A stretch of DNA of 64,000 nucleotides from Lientehia hominis (lineage in GTDB: Bacteria; Bacillota; Clostridia; Lachnospirales; Lachnospiraceae). Of this stretch, positions 16,471-23,793 are shown one piece after another. Under the pieces are notes generated by a model that saw only the letters and a list, made by a program, of their open reading frames with translations, ran no database searches and was not told the origin of the DNA. Position numbers and translations under genes: made by a program. The stretch lies in the NCBI RefSeq assembly GCF_021044755.1, contig NZ_JAJNOR010000005.1:1-64000 (forward strand). The letters are read 5' to 3'. Each line of letters opens with the position of its first letter. Position 1 is the first letter of the stretch.

Positions 16471-16933
16471 CCTTTACCGCCTCCCCCAGCTTGTCAAGGT
16501 AGGTGCCGACAGAATCCTCTATGCTGGTAGTTTTTATGTCATGTCTGTCCCGCCATTCATTGGGCTTCCTGTTCTTAAGCCAGAAGATCTGTGCAGTAGT
16601 GTCAGGAGCTACCTGTTTCGTCACAATCTTCGTGATCCGCATTGATGTCTCTCCAGTCTTTGCATTATCGCATATTTCACTGGTCACTTCGTTGTATTGA
16701 TAGCCCAACGCCCTTTTAAGTAAAGCATTCTCTACCTGCCTGTCAACGACCTCCTTGCCCTTTTTTAAGGCCTCGGAAATCTCAGCATATTTATTTTTCC
16801 AGTCGTAAAGCGTAGCCGGGTTAATACCGATATTCCCAGCTATCTGCTCATCTATCAGTCCATCCCTGGCCCATCCTTCCAGTTTTAACAGCCCTTCTGA
16901 CGTAAGCCAGTCCTGATATTTACCTTTTGCCAT
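16457..16933 (-). CDS. Terminase small subunit
   Basis: A 158-residue protein when started at the ATG at 16933 (GAGGTGA eight bases upstream); a GTG at 16945 is possible. The N-terminal helix-turn-helix (DEQIAGNIGINPATLYDWKN) binds the packaging site, and APDTTAQIFWLKNRKPNEWR is the family's C-terminal signature. It recognises phage DNA and recruits the large subunit, whose gene overlaps its 3' end. The packaging site is usually in or beside this gene. Confidence 0.85.
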   Translation of the reverse strand: MAKGKYQDWLTSEGLLKLEGWARDGLIDEQIAGNIGINPATLYDWKNKYAEISEALKKGKEVVDRQVENALLKRALGYQYNEVTSEICDNAKTGETSMRITKIVTKQVAPDTTAQIFWLKNRKPNEWRDRHDIKTTSIEDSVGTYLDKLGEAVKDGSG

Positions 16934-16977
16934 ACACTGGCTCACCTCACCTTCCTATCTGGGTATTTTCGCAATGT

Positions 16978-17002
16978 AAAAGAGCCTACCCGGAGGCGGC
17001 TC
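16978..17002 (-). terminator. Terminator after the accessory gene at 17012
   Basis: On the minus strand GAGCC pairs with GGCTC across an 11-base G/C-rich loop and is followed by TTTT. It would separate the accessory gene from the terminase operon. Confidence 0.5.
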
Positions 17003-17011
17003 TTGATCAAA

Positions 17012-17527
17012 TTACCTTTTTTTAATAATCCAATTATACTTTCTTAATGACCATACTGAATGATCTTGAATTTTCTCAAATTGAATGCTGATAATCTGTT
17101 TGTATTTATATCCCGTGCTATTTTCCAACTCGAGGTTTAATTCGACATTAATAAGTGACTCATTCAATAGATGTTCATCCATTCCTAAATCAACCAAATA
17201 AGTATCAAATTGCCCTTTTTTATTGCCGAACGTCATTTCCAAGGGTAATGCGTCATTTGTAATCTGGCGCCCGTTGACTATGAGAATCGACCTTGTTAAT
17301 TTGGCAAAGTCATCGCCGATATTATAAAATACTAACATTTCCCCTAAGTCATAATTCCATTGTTTTTTCGTTCCGTCTCGTTCACCAGCACCAAAATTAT
17401 TATATGATATTTGAAAAACACCTTTCTTTTGTTGTTTACTTAAATTTAGAGTCCAAGACGCTATAAAAACTTGCAATAACAGAATTATTGCTTGAGCTAT
17501 ACCCCTTATAATTTGTGCACAATTCAT
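17012..17527 (-). CDS. Unknown membrane-anchored phage accessory protein
   Basis: A 171-residue protein from the ATG at 17527 (GGGGGAG eight bases upstream; an upstream in-frame GTG/ATG has no site). One N-terminal membrane segment (GIAQAIILLLQVFIASWTLN) is followed by a beta-rich region (GEMLVFYNIGDDFAKLTRSI; EHLLNESLINVELNLELENS). I recognise no family. It stands alone between the packaging genes and the late regulator, with its own terminator, which suggests an independently expressed cargo gene. AT content is higher than in its structural neighbours. Confidence 0.6.
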   Translation of the reverse strand: MNCAQIIRGIAQAIILLLQVFIASWTLNLSKQQKKGVFQISYNNFGAGERDGTKKQWNYDLGEMLVFYNIGDDFAKLTRSILIVNGRQITNDALPLEMTFGNKKGQFDTYLVDLGMDEHLLNESLINVELNLELENSTGYKYKQIISIQFEKIQDHSVWSLRKYNWIIKKR

Positions 17528-17596
17528 CCTTATGTCTCCCCCACACATTTTCTTTCAGTATACATTAAAAAAACATTTTTGAAAAGAGGGGAGGAA

Positions 17597-17754
17597 AAGC
17601 ACCCAGCCGTAACCAGGTGCTCTATTATCCCGGATCCCGGGACCTGCAGCTTATAGTCTATACACTGCTGACTTTAGTTAGCTGCCAGGCTTTGACCCCG
17701 TGGCAGCCTTAAGGGAGGTGGAGAAAAGTATGATCACCGACGATTAGTTCTAAT
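17597..17754 (-). ncRNA. Candidate non-coding RNA, possibly an orphan type I antitoxin
   Basis: A strong minus-strand promoter (17761-17789) points into 160 bases without an open frame. The stretch contains the palindrome CGATTAGTTCTAATCG (17741-17756), the hairpin GCTGCCA / TGGCAGC (about 17680-17707), the palindrome TCCCGGATCCCGGGA, and a final stem AGCACC / GGTGCT followed by TTTT near 17600. The RNA carries CCACCTCCC, complementary to a strong ribosome site (AGGGAGGTGG, 17711-17720) that on the plus strand leads only to a five-codon frame (MITDD). Confidence 0.35.
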
Positions 17755-17760
17755 CGTTCT

Positions 17761-17789
17761 ATTATAATTATATCACACTAAAATGTTAA
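17761..17789 (-). promoter_or_regulatory. Minus-strand promoter between the late regulator and the packaging genes
   Basis: TTAACA (17789-17784), 17 bases, TATAAT (17766-17761). It starts directly after the stop codon of the late regulator gene and drives either the RNA described beside it or the late region. Confidence 0.55.
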
Positions 17790-17794
17790 TTGTG

Positions 17795-18211
17795 TTAATG
17801 TTGAAGATATTCGTTGACTTTTTGCGATATTCGAGCTCTACTGTAATTCATGATATCAGCAATCTCATCCTGTTTCATCCCCTCCAGGAAACATAACTCG
17901 AAAATCCTTTTGTATTCTCCTTCCGGCATACCTTCGATAAATTCCTCTACTGCCCGGATCTCTCTCCGGACTTCTTCTTTCCGCTCTTCCTTCTCCCGTA
18001 TCTTGCGGCCCAGTTCGTCGGCTTCCTTCGGCGCCTCCATCTCTACGGTGATATGGGTTTCTATGTATGGGAAATCCTTGCTGGAAGACATCACCTTCCC
18101 CATGACTGTCGGAATGTCCCCTCGGCGGTTATACAGCTTCTCCAGCACCTTGTCCAGCATCTTCAATTCCCGTTTTAGTGGCTTATAGTTTTTCAACTGA
18201 TCTCTGTCCAA
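17795..18211 (-). CDS. Sigma-70 region 4-like / ArpU-type phage late transcription regulator
   Basis: A 138-residue protein starting with TTG (GGGGAGG upstream). The first 90 residues are charged and helical. The C-terminus is a helix-turn-helix close to sigma region 4.2 (GMKQDEIADIMNYSRARISQ), preceded by FELCFLEG. Similar small proteins (ArpU, RinA and DUF1492-like types) sit between replication and packaging modules and switch on late genes. That position applies here, just before a consensus-like promoter and the terminase operon. Confidence 0.7.
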   Translation of the reverse strand: MDRDQLKNYKPLKRELKMLDKVLEKLYNRRGDIPTVMGKVMSSSKDFPYIETHITVEMEAPKEADELGRKIREKEERKEEVRREIRAVEEFIEGMPEGEYKRIFELCFLEGMKQDEIADIMNYSRARISQKVNEYLQH

Positions 18212-18265
18212 TGGCCTCCCCTTCCCTCTTGGCTCTATCCGGCAACCTCGTGATTGTACCGTGGT

Positions 18266-18559
18266 CTATTCATGGGCGGTTTCTTCCTGTGCAACTTTGG
18301 CTCCAGCCCGCACCAGATACCCAATCATTCTCTGTGTAGTCACATCCTCAATGTCTGCTTTTCCAGTCGCCCTGATTTCTTTGTATGGTTTCATGTGTCT
18401 TTTTTCTTCCTCCCTCTCCAGCCATTCCATCTTACATCTCTTGCAGTTCCGTTCCTCCGCCAGCCTGTCGCACGGCCTGTCCTCTACCGGATACGGACAC
18501 TTTATGATATCTGCCAGGTGCTCATTGTCTCTATATCGGATCCTGGTACCGTTGGTCAT
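18266..18559 (-). CDS. Small cysteine-containing phage protein, unknown
   Basis: A 97-residue protein with a strong AAGGAGG site. The N-terminal half has a four-cysteine cluster (CPYPVEDRPC then CKRC) that may bind zinc; the second half (RMIGYLVRAGAKVAQEETAHE, last residues) is polar. It belongs to the early/middle block before the late regulator. No family is recognised. Confidence 0.55.
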   Translation of the reverse strand: MTNGTRIRYRDNEHLADIIKCPYPVEDRPCDRLAEERNCKRCKMEWLEREEEKRHMKPYKEIRATGKADIEDVTTQRMIGYLVRAGAKVAQEETAHE

Positions 18560-18590
18560 AGATTATCCTCCTTCTTTTCCCTTTATCGGA

Positions 18591-18619
18591 TTGACTCCCA
18601 GTGTCACTTCCCTTATACT
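18591..18619 (+). promoter_or_regulatory. Consensus promoter of the reverse-oriented moron gene
   Basis: TTGACT (18591-18596), 17 bases, TATACT (18614-18619). It drives the only plus-strand gene inside the leftward lytic block. Confidence 0.65.
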
Positions 18620-18654
18620 AAATTTATAGACCATGCTACATGAAAGGAGCATAT

Positions 18655-18915
18655 ATGGACTGGGAGCGTATCTTAAATGATTCTTTTTTTAACTTGCTGA
18701 ATAATCTTAAAACAATCTTTTTATCGCCTAAAATGACCCCTATATACGTGGGGATTGTTCTATCCTTCGTGGCAGGTATCATCATAAAAACAATCCGGCG
18801 CTTTTCATTTAAATATTATCTGATCACGGGAGATTCCAAACGCAAGGCGCGCCGCAAATCTGAACTGCTCGCTGATTCCTTGTCCCTCCTGGAAGACGTC
18901 AAGGAAAAGAAGTAA
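18655..18915 (+). CDS. Small membrane protein, reverse-oriented phage moron
   Basis: An 86-residue protein from the ATG at 18655 (AAAGGAG six bases before). It has one membrane segment near 28-46 (MTPIYVGIVLSFVAGIIIKT), a basic patch (RRFSFKYYLITGDSKRKARR), and an amphipathic C-terminal helix. It reads against all surrounding lytic genes and has its own consensus promoter, which is the classic layout of a gene expressed from the silent prophage. A membrane role such as exclusion of other phages is possible but not shown. Confidence 0.65.
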   Translation: MDWERILNDSFFNLLNNLKTIFLSPKMTPIYVGIVLSFVAGIIIKTIRRFSFKYYLITGDSKRKARRKSELLADSLSLLEDVKEKK

Positions 18916-18964
18916 TCATGGCATCACCCCCGGATAGTCATACTTATCATCGTGATCTACTGAT

Positions 18965-19132
18965 CTATCCATATCTCTCACCTTTTAACAGCTCTCTTCT
19001 CACCCTCTGGTAATACAGCTGGTATATCCTCTCGCAATCCTTGCAGTAGCTATTGTGGCGGTCTTTCTTTCTCATGTACCGAAATTCCGTCTCCTCTTTC
19101 GCTTTACGGCACATGCTGCACATTCTCTTCAT
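18965..19132 (-). CDS. Small zinc-ribbon-like phage protein
   Basis: A 55-residue protein from the ATG at 19132, which overlaps the methyltransferase stop as ATGA. It has two CxxC knuckles (MCSMCRK and YCKDCER) about twenty-five residues apart, and a basic helical tail (YYQRVRRELLKGERYG). It looks like a zinc-binding nucleic-acid protein translationally coupled to the methyltransferase. The exact family is not recognised. Confidence 0.6.
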   Translation of the reverse strand: MKRMCSMCRKAKEETEFRYMRKKDRHNSYCKDCERIYQLYYQRVRRELLKGERYG

Positions 19133-19968
19133 GGCATCACCCCTGGATATTCCTCTAGGCATCTCTGTCCCTCTACACCATCAGTAGATACCTTTACGCC
19201 GGACAGCATTTCATTTTTGGCTCGCCGATAAAATTCTTTGGATATCTCGAATCCATAGCTGTTTCTCCCTAACTCCATGCAGGCCCGTAAGGTCGTCCCG
19301 CTTCCGGCGCATGGGTCGATCACTACATCCCCCGGATCTGTCAAGATCTCTATGAGCCTTTTTAAGACACCTACGGGTTTTTGTGCCGGATGGATTTTGG
19401 GATAATCCTTTGGGCTGTCCCTTTTCCACTCAAACCAATTGAAGACCATGTGTCCGCCGTTTCGAAATTTAGGCAGCTTGTCCCGGTAGAGCAATAAGGC
19501 GTATTCCGTCGCCCCGCATATCCGCATATTGGCCTTTAAAACCTGTGGGCTGTAGTTTTTGCAGAATACCAGTGGTATGTTATGCTTAAACCCGTGCTTT
19601 TCGGCATATCTTATTACCGTCGGCATCTGTTCGAAACTGCAGAACACAACCATACATGGAGCATCTGATGACTTCCCTCTTCCATTGCTCTTTTCTGGTT
19701 CTTTTTTTAGTAACCGGTTGCAGAAGTGGAAGTATTCCGCGATGTTGAAATTAAAATCCGTGTTAAACGCTGCCTTTCCGGCAAGCTTACTCTCGCCGTT
19801 TTTATTGTCTCCGCCGTTGTACCACATGGGATTGCTGCCATAAAAGTTGTTGCCTATGTTGTACGGGATATCCGCTATGACAAGCTGTGCCTTTGGTATC
19901 CCATACCGCTTATAATTCTGAAAGTTATCGTTATATAATTCCGTTTTCATTGCTCTAGGAGCCGACAT
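19129..19968 (-). CDS. Phage DNA methyltransferase (beta-class, adenine- or N4-cytosine-specific)
   Basis: A 279-residue protein. ADIPYNIGNNFYG carries a DIPY variant of catalytic motif IV near residue 32, and VIDPCAGSGTTLRACMELGR (SAM-binding motif I) comes near 218, so the order IV then I marks the beta class. KPVGVLKRLIEILTDPGDVV precedes motif I as is usual. No cognate restriction gene lies nearby, so it is an orphan enzyme, likely protecting phage DNA from host restriction or marking it. The ATG follows GGTGATGAC. Confidence 0.85.
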   Translation of the reverse strand: MSAPRAMKTELYNDNFQNYKRYGIPKAQLVIADIPYNIGNNFYGSNPMWYNGGDNKNGESKLAGKAAFNTDFNFNIAEYFHFCNRLLKKEPEKSNGRGKSSDAPCMVVFCSFEQMPTVIRYAEKHGFKHNIPLVFCKNYSPQVLKANMRICGATEYALLLYRDKLPKFRNGGHMVFNWFEWKRDSPKDYPKIHPAQKPVGVLKRLIEILTDPGDVVIDPCAGSGTTLRACMELGRNSYGFEISKEFYRRAKNEMLSGVKVSTDGVEGQRCLEEYPGVMP

Positions 19969-20002
19969 GTCATCACCCGGCCGGGGCTCGTCTCCTTTCT
20001 GC

Positions 20003-20206
20003 TTATTTTCGCTTAAATCTTTTTCTCATGTTCTCCCAGCGGACCCTGAACCCATCCACCCACTCCAGATAATCGGCATCAAACCAGTGGTTATCGACCG
20101 TCTCGCTGGTGTGTCCGGTCATCTTTGCTACCCGATGCCTGCTGTATCCCTCATCCCGCAGGCGGTGGATCTCGGCTATCTGGGCGTCAGTGATCGGTCT
20201 GCTCAT
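20003..20206 (-). CDS. Small helix-turn-helix protein
   Basis: A 67-residue protein starting with GGGAGG at a good distance. MSRPITDAQIAEIHRLRDEG and SRHRVAKMTGHTSETVDNHW form a resolvase/transposase-like helix-turn-helix, followed by a short basic tail (RWENMRKRFKRK). It probably binds DNA in the early module. It overlaps the upstream gene by 20 bases. Confidence 0.6.
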   Translation of the reverse strand: MSRPITDAQIAEIHRLRDEGYSRHRVAKMTGHTSETVDNHWFDADYLEWVDGFRVRWENMRKRFKRK

Positions 20207-20531
20207 GATGTGCCTCCCTCAAAGCCTTTTGCCTGTGATAATATCTCCGGCAGTATTCGGCGTTTTTACCGTTCTCTATCCGCCTCCGGCCCCTTCTCTC
20301 CTGGGCCTGTTTCCCCTTCTCAGACTCCAGGTATTTTTTGCTGCGCAACCTGCCCTTATCGGACCTGTTGTATCTTCTCAGTGTCTCCCGGCGTCTTAAG
20401 ACTTCCGGCTCCACGATCTCCAGCTCCCGGTCCAGCCTGTCCTGCATGGCCCGTTCTTCCGGCAATACATCCAGGTCGCAAGTATCCGTGTACGGGCAGC
20501 GCAGGCACTCCTCTATCCTCATTGTGCACAT
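20187..20531 (-). CDS. Basic cysteine-containing phage protein, unknown
   Basis: A 114-residue protein from the ATG at 20531 (GGGAGG six bases upstream, overlapping the stop of the replication gene). The N-terminus has CTMRIEECLRCPYTDTC, a possible metal site. The rest is very rich in Arg and Lys (RSDKGRLRSKK-like; AEYCRRYYHRQKALREAHHE) and could bind nucleic acid. No family is recognised. Confidence 0.55.
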   Translation of the reverse strand: MCTMRIEECLRCPYTDTCDLDVLPEERAMQDRLDRELEIVEPEVLRRRETLRRYNRSDKGRLRSKKYLESEKGKQAQERRGRRRIENGKNAEYCRRYYHRQKALREAHHEQTDH

Positions 20532-20533
20532 GG

Positions 20534-21244
20534 TCATCCTCCCATCCCGTTTATCTGATCCACTAAGGCATCCGCATCATAATCCCGTTGGGAGTCGTAT
20601 CCGGAAAAGACATTTTTCTTCCCTGGCCTGTTTTTCTCTTTTTCAGTCTGCTCCCATGTTCTCACGCACGCCTTCCAATCTTTCATCTTGTTCTTCCCGA
20701 CCATCCATCCCTTGGAACTGTAAAAATTTACGAACGTGTCCGGGTTTATCTTGTTCCCACGGCTCACGCAATACGCCCTCACTTCGTCGACCGTAGGAGG
20801 CGTGAACTTTTCTTTTGACTCGTTAGAGTCTTTCTTTTGTATCTGTTTTAGTTTATGTTTATTAATGGGTACACTTTGTGGTACAACTTGTGGTTCACTT
20901 TGTGGTCCAGACTGTGGTACAACTTGTGGTTCAGACTGTGGTACATTTTTAGTATCATTTTGTACCACAAGAGATTGGATGTGGTACATCGCGGACAGGT
21001 TCCCGCCACGCGGCTGCCAGGATATGTAACCATTCTGGGCCAGTTGGTTCCTGGCTCTTTTGATCGCCTGGGCGTTTAATCCAGCCCGAAGGCCAAGGAC
21101 TGATGAGGCTACCGTAAACATATCTGGCCACCCTGCTTTATTCGCTATGGACATCAGCGCATGCCATAAGGCGATCACAGGGGCGGGCTGCGGGTTTAGT
21201 TCGAGCCTATCGTAAAACGCTTTCATTTCGGCTATATAGTTCAT
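20534..21244 (-). CDS. Phage replication initiator / DnaD-like protein
   Basis: A 236-residue protein. Residues 1-90 are a winged-helix replisome-organiser-like domain (PAPVIALWHALMSIANKAGW; AIKRARNQLAQNGYISWQPR). A linker of four-residue repeats (VPQS, EPQV) follows at about 101-128. The C-terminal third (GWMVGKNKMKDWKACVRTWE) is the short motif common at the end of phage DnaD-like proteins. It would bind the origin and load the host helicase. The linker DNA is an array of 12-bp repeats that may itself be the origin. Confidence 0.8.
   Translation of the reverse strand: MNYIAEMKAFYDRLELNPQPAPVIALWHALMSIANKAGWPDMFTVASSVLGLRAGLNAQAIKRARNQLAQNGYISWQPRGGNLSAMYHIQSLVVQNDTKNVPQSEPQVVPQSGPQSEPQVVPQSVPINKHKLKQIQKKDSNESKEKFTPPTVDEVRAYCVSRGNKINPDTFVNFYSSKGWMVGKNKMKDWKACVRTWEQTEKEKNRPGKKNVFSGYDSQRDYDADALVDQINGMGG
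20871..20942. repeat. Six 12-bp iterons inside the replication gene, candidate origin
   Basis: Six direct units of exactly 12 bases, close to ACAACTTGTGGT, with an inverted partial copy (TGTACCACAAG) near 20961. They encode the PQ-rich linker of the initiator. Iterons within the initiator gene are how lambda-type phages mark the origin. Confidence 0.55.
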
Positions 21245-21672
21245 TCTCTCTCCTGTTCAAGCTCCTTTTCAGCCTGCCATTCCCGGTAAAAACAGATCCA
21301 GTCATCCAAAAGGAGCGTGATCTTCCCGCCGTATATCTTCCTGCGGAACGTACTGCACACTCCAGCTCGGTATATCTTCTCAAAGTTTTGGATATACATG
21401 CTCACCTTCCACGGCTCACGGCATTTACGGTGCATCACTACTGGGATCTCACTACTTCTGGCATCCCTTCTGGATTGCATCAGCGCCGCTTTTAGATTTA
21501 ATCTCTCACAACGTTTACATTCGATATGGATCCCCGGGAGCCCGACTACATCCGCATCACCATTTGCTCCGGAGAACTGCTGTCCTCTTCGACATGGATA
21601 ACCGTAGTCCCGCAGAATCCCGGCAAGCTCGCGTTCTCCGCGTTTACCTTTGTCTCTCTGCATGTTTCCCAT
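21241..21672 (-). CDS. Hjc-like Holliday junction resolvase / PD-(D/E)XK nuclease
   Basis: A 143-residue protein from the ATG at 21672 (GGGAGG five bases upstream; the longer frame starts with TTG). DKGKRGERELAGILRDYGYP is the N-terminal Glu-containing helix, and GDADVVGLPGIHIECKRCER has the D-x(n)-ExK active site of the Hjc-like PD-(D/E)XK fold. It would cut branched DNA from phage recombination. It overlaps the next gene's start by four bases. Confidence 0.75.
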   Translation of the reverse strand: MGNMQRDKGKRGERELAGILRDYGYPCRRGQQFSGANGDADVVGLPGIHIECKRCERLNLKAALMQSRRDARSSEIPVVMHRKCREPWKVSMYIQNFEKIYRAGVCSTFRRKIYGGKITLLLDDWICFYREWQAEKELEQERE

Positions 21673-22009
21673 CTGCTCCTCCCAACCACTCAAAAAGGCT
21701 TATCTGGTTCTTCACCAGATCACTCTTCTCTGCCCTTCTGTCCCGGATCCAGTCATCACATTTCCGGACTGTCCTCCCGGTCGAAAGGCTCCTTTTATTC
21801 TCCTGACGGCGGAACATCTTCACCAGATGCTCTTCATCCTCCGCCGGCCTGAAATATCCTTTGTCATCCTGCAGGTTACAGATCAGCACAGGAGATGCCT
21901 TGATCAGTTCCCGCATCTGACGGTCTCCCACCCCTGTGCGCCTCATCAGCTCTTCCCTCGGGATGGCGTTTCTATATCCGACCGGCACAAGCTCCGATAT
22001 GTCCTTCAT
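21644..22009 (-). CDS. Phage early protein with winged-helix-like start, unknown
   Basis: A 121-residue protein. It begins KDISELVPVGYRNAIPREEL, then LMRRTGVGDRQMRELIKASP, which looks like a small helix-turn-helix. It ends in a charged tail. It is preceded by an 8-bp G/C hairpin (CCTCCGGG / CCCGGAGG, about 22024-22043) and AAAGGAGG. Similar proteins sit next to replication genes in clostridial phages; the function is not known to me. Confidence 0.55.
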   Translation of the reverse strand: MKDISELVPVGYRNAIPREELMRRTGVGDRQMRELIKASPVLICNLQDDKGYFRPAEDEEHLVKMFRRQENKRSLSTGRTVRKCDDWIRDRRAEKSDLVKNQISLFEWLGGADGKHAERQR

Positions 22010-22117
22010 CCTGCCTCCTTTCCCTCCGGGTCTCCCCGGAGGTCTTGACCGGCTTACAATAGGTTACTGTGTGTGACAAAATGCAACAATAGTTATATAG
22101 CAGCATGACCAGACAGG

Positions 22118-22750
22118 TCATGGAGCTGTTGGATATAAGATGCCGTAGACATGATACATCTTTTCGAATGACGCATTTCCACGGCTGTGTGCTGCGGTGT
22201 GGTGCTCCCGGCACAGACATATCTTCCGATGCCCGCTGTCATCCACCCTCGTCCGGTCATTCCCCATCCCGACAGCATCCCAATGATGGACTTCTCCCGG
22301 CCTGCCGCACACGGCACATTTTTTGTATTTTAAACAGCACCAGAGATATTTTCCGATATCATCCGTTCTCTGGGCTCCGTACTCACCGAGGGGCACGCCC
22401 TGTTCCAGACAAAAATCCAAAAGAGTATTGATAAATTCCCGGGCGGTATCCATCGTACAATCACTCAGGGAAAAATACCCATCACCCGTCCGGCAGATAT
22501 GCCGGTATTTCATCCATTCCTTTACCGCTTCCGGGGCATCCCCCATCCACATGGCGATATCGTTGATCGTGGCATAGGCCTTCCGCCTTTGCTCTGCTGA
22601 GATATGCCGCCCGTCGTCCATACGGATCTCTGCATCCCGTATCCGCTTCTCAGCGATCATATCGCCCAGCTGCCTGTCCGGGATATGGATGACCAGATCG
22701 GTCCCCTCTTTGGTCTCCCGGTACTTTTTGATGACCGTATATGCCTGCAT
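22118..22750 (-). CDS. Putative HNHc nuclease
   Basis: A 210-residue protein. The first half is a DNA-binding-like domain (YRETKEGTDLVIHIPDRQLG). The C-terminal third has CAVCGRPGEVHHWDAVG and CLCREHHTAAHSRGNASFEK, the paired cysteines and His-His pairs of an HNH nuclease in the HNHc_6 family of phage recombination modules. It is the next gene after the annealing protein, which fits a role in recombination-dependent replication. Confidence 0.82.
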   Translation of the reverse strand: MQAYTVIKKYRETKEGTDLVIHIPDRQLGDMIAEKRIRDAEIRMDDGRHISAEQRRKAYATINDIAMWMGDAPEAVKEWMKYRHICRTGDGYFSLSDCTMDTAREFINTLLDFCLEQGVPLGEYGAQRTDDIGKYLWCCLKYKKCAVCGRPGEVHHWDAVGMGNDRTRVDDSGHRKICLCREHHTAAHSRGNASFEKMYHVYGILYPTAP

Positions 22751-22758
22751 ATCTCACC

Positions 22759-23325
22759 TCAGATCCCACACTCCTTTTTCACCTGGTCCAGGTGGTTGAT
22801 AAGGTTTACGTGCATCTTATTGGTCATTTCCTCCACGCAGCCGATCTTATAGAGCACCAGTACCTTTGCCTCATCGATCCCATTTTTACGGAACAGTTCC
22901 CGGAGTGCTCTGATGGTCGCCTGATTGATAGGCTTCATCCCCTCCTGCTGCTGTACCGCGTGTTCCATCTCTTCTGCACTCGCAACACTCGTATCGATTC
23001 CGATACCCAGCATTCCCAGGGCCCGGCCAACCGCACTTGTTTCGCAATTCTCAATATAGCTGGTCTTATTGATATAGGAGCCGTCTTCCTTTTCATAAGC
23101 GTGCCCGATACCCAGCACACGCTTTTCTCCCTGTTCGTAGTGTCCGACTTCCACTTTCATGACACAGACCCCTTCCTGATTGCTGATCACCTGCGGCTCT
23201 ATATATCCTTCCGGATACAACATGCGGAAGGCTTTGATCCTCTGGTTCACTTCCACATAAGCTTTTCCTTTTACATCTGTTGTGACCAGCAGCCGGTTCG
23301 CATTGTCTATATCCTTATATTCCAT
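22759..23325 (-). CDS. Putative ERF/Rad52-like single-strand annealing protein
   Basis: A 188-residue protein from the ATG at 23325 (AAAGGAG eight bases before). YINKTSYIENCETSAVGRAL followed by GMLGIGID is very close to the conserved block of ERF-type annealing proteins. The C-terminus is a helical domain (INQATIRALRELFRKNGIDE) like the small DNA-binding ends of such proteins. It would anneal single strands in phage recombination. It lies in an operon with an HNH nuclease and an Hjc-like resolvase. Confidence 0.7.
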   Translation of the reverse strand: MEYKDIDNANRLLVTTDVKGKAYVEVNQRIKAFRMLYPEGYIEPQVISNQEGVCVMKVEVGHYEQGEKRVLGIGHAYEKEDGSYINKTSYIENCETSAVGRALGMLGIGIDTSVASAEEMEHAVQQQEGMKPINQATIRALRELFRKNGIDEAKVLVLYKIGCVEEMTNKMHVNLINHLDQVKKECGI

Positions 23326-23590
23326 CCACCTCACTCCTTTCGAATTCCCCGCCGGAAAAGAAAAACTCCACCAGTTCCTCCCTGGCCTTCCCCTTCGCCT
23401 GCGGGATGATCATTTTTGCGTATAAAAAAAGTGCCTCCTGAAGCTCCGGATCATAAAGGGCTGCGTTGACCAGACTGGATCTCTCGCTGTCCGTGGTCAG
23501 TTCATCCAGGTGGCCCACTGCATAGTCAAACGCTTCCGCATCCGAGACTACGATCCGGCGCTCCCGGTCCGTGCTTATGTACCCTGTCAT
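23315..23590 (-). CDS. Small phage early protein, unknown
   Basis: A 91-residue acidic protein. The ATG at 23590 lies directly after the preceding stop (TGAGATG) with GGTGG upstream; longer starts overlap the previous gene. Sequence: an MTGYIST start, then VSDAEAFDYAVGHLDELTTD and ELQEALFLYAKMIIPQAKGK. The gene overlaps the annealing gene start by 11 bases. No family is recognised; it may help the recombination module. Confidence 0.55.
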   Translation of the reverse strand: MTGYISTDRERRIVVSDAEAFDYAVGHLDELTTDSERSSLVNAALYDPELQEALFLYAKMIIPQAKGKAREELVEFFFSGGEFERSEVDGI

Positions 23591-23591
23591 C

Positions 23592-23759
23592 TCATCCACC
23601 ATCCGTTTCCAGGTAAAAGTCCCCACCCGTGTACTCTTCCTGTTCCATCTGCTCCATCATGTCCATGACTTCGTCCCAAGACACTTCCATCATGGCAGCG
23701 ATCCGCTTCCTGGTGAGGGCCTCGCCCTTTAACGTCCGCCATAATTTTTCGTAATCCAT
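23592..23759 (-). CDS. Small phage early protein (55 residues), unknown
   Basis: The frame starts at an ATG with GGAGGT seven bases upstream and ends with TGA two bases before the next start. The protein is helical (MDYEKLWRTLKGEALTRKRI; MMEVSWDEVMDMMEQMEQEE) and acidic at the end. Its 5' leader overlaps a plus-strand promoter and candidate antisense RNA. The excellent ribosome site and tight coupling make it real; no function is recognised. Confidence 0.6.
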   Translation of the reverse strand: MDYEKLWRTLKGEALTRKRIAAMMEVSWDEVMDMMEQMEQEEYTGGDFYLETDGG

Positions 23760-23787
23760 TGCCAAACCTCCAAACTTGCGTTATAAT
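23759..23787 (+). promoter_or_regulatory. Plus-strand promoter of a candidate small RNA
   Basis: TTGCCA (23759-23764), 17 bases, TATAAT (23782-23787). It lies between two leftward genes and points against them. Confidence 0.5.
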
Positions 23788-23793
23788 ACGCAT

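Noticed and set aside
17731..17748. Five-codon plus-strand frame (MITDD) after a strong ribosome site
   Set aside because: Too short to call a gene; kept only as support for the idea of a decayed toxin or antisense target.
23587..23793. A 68-codon minus-strand frame rich in Gly and His
   Set aside because: A different frame over the same bases (23592-23759) has an ideal GGAGGT site, normal composition and coupled spacing.
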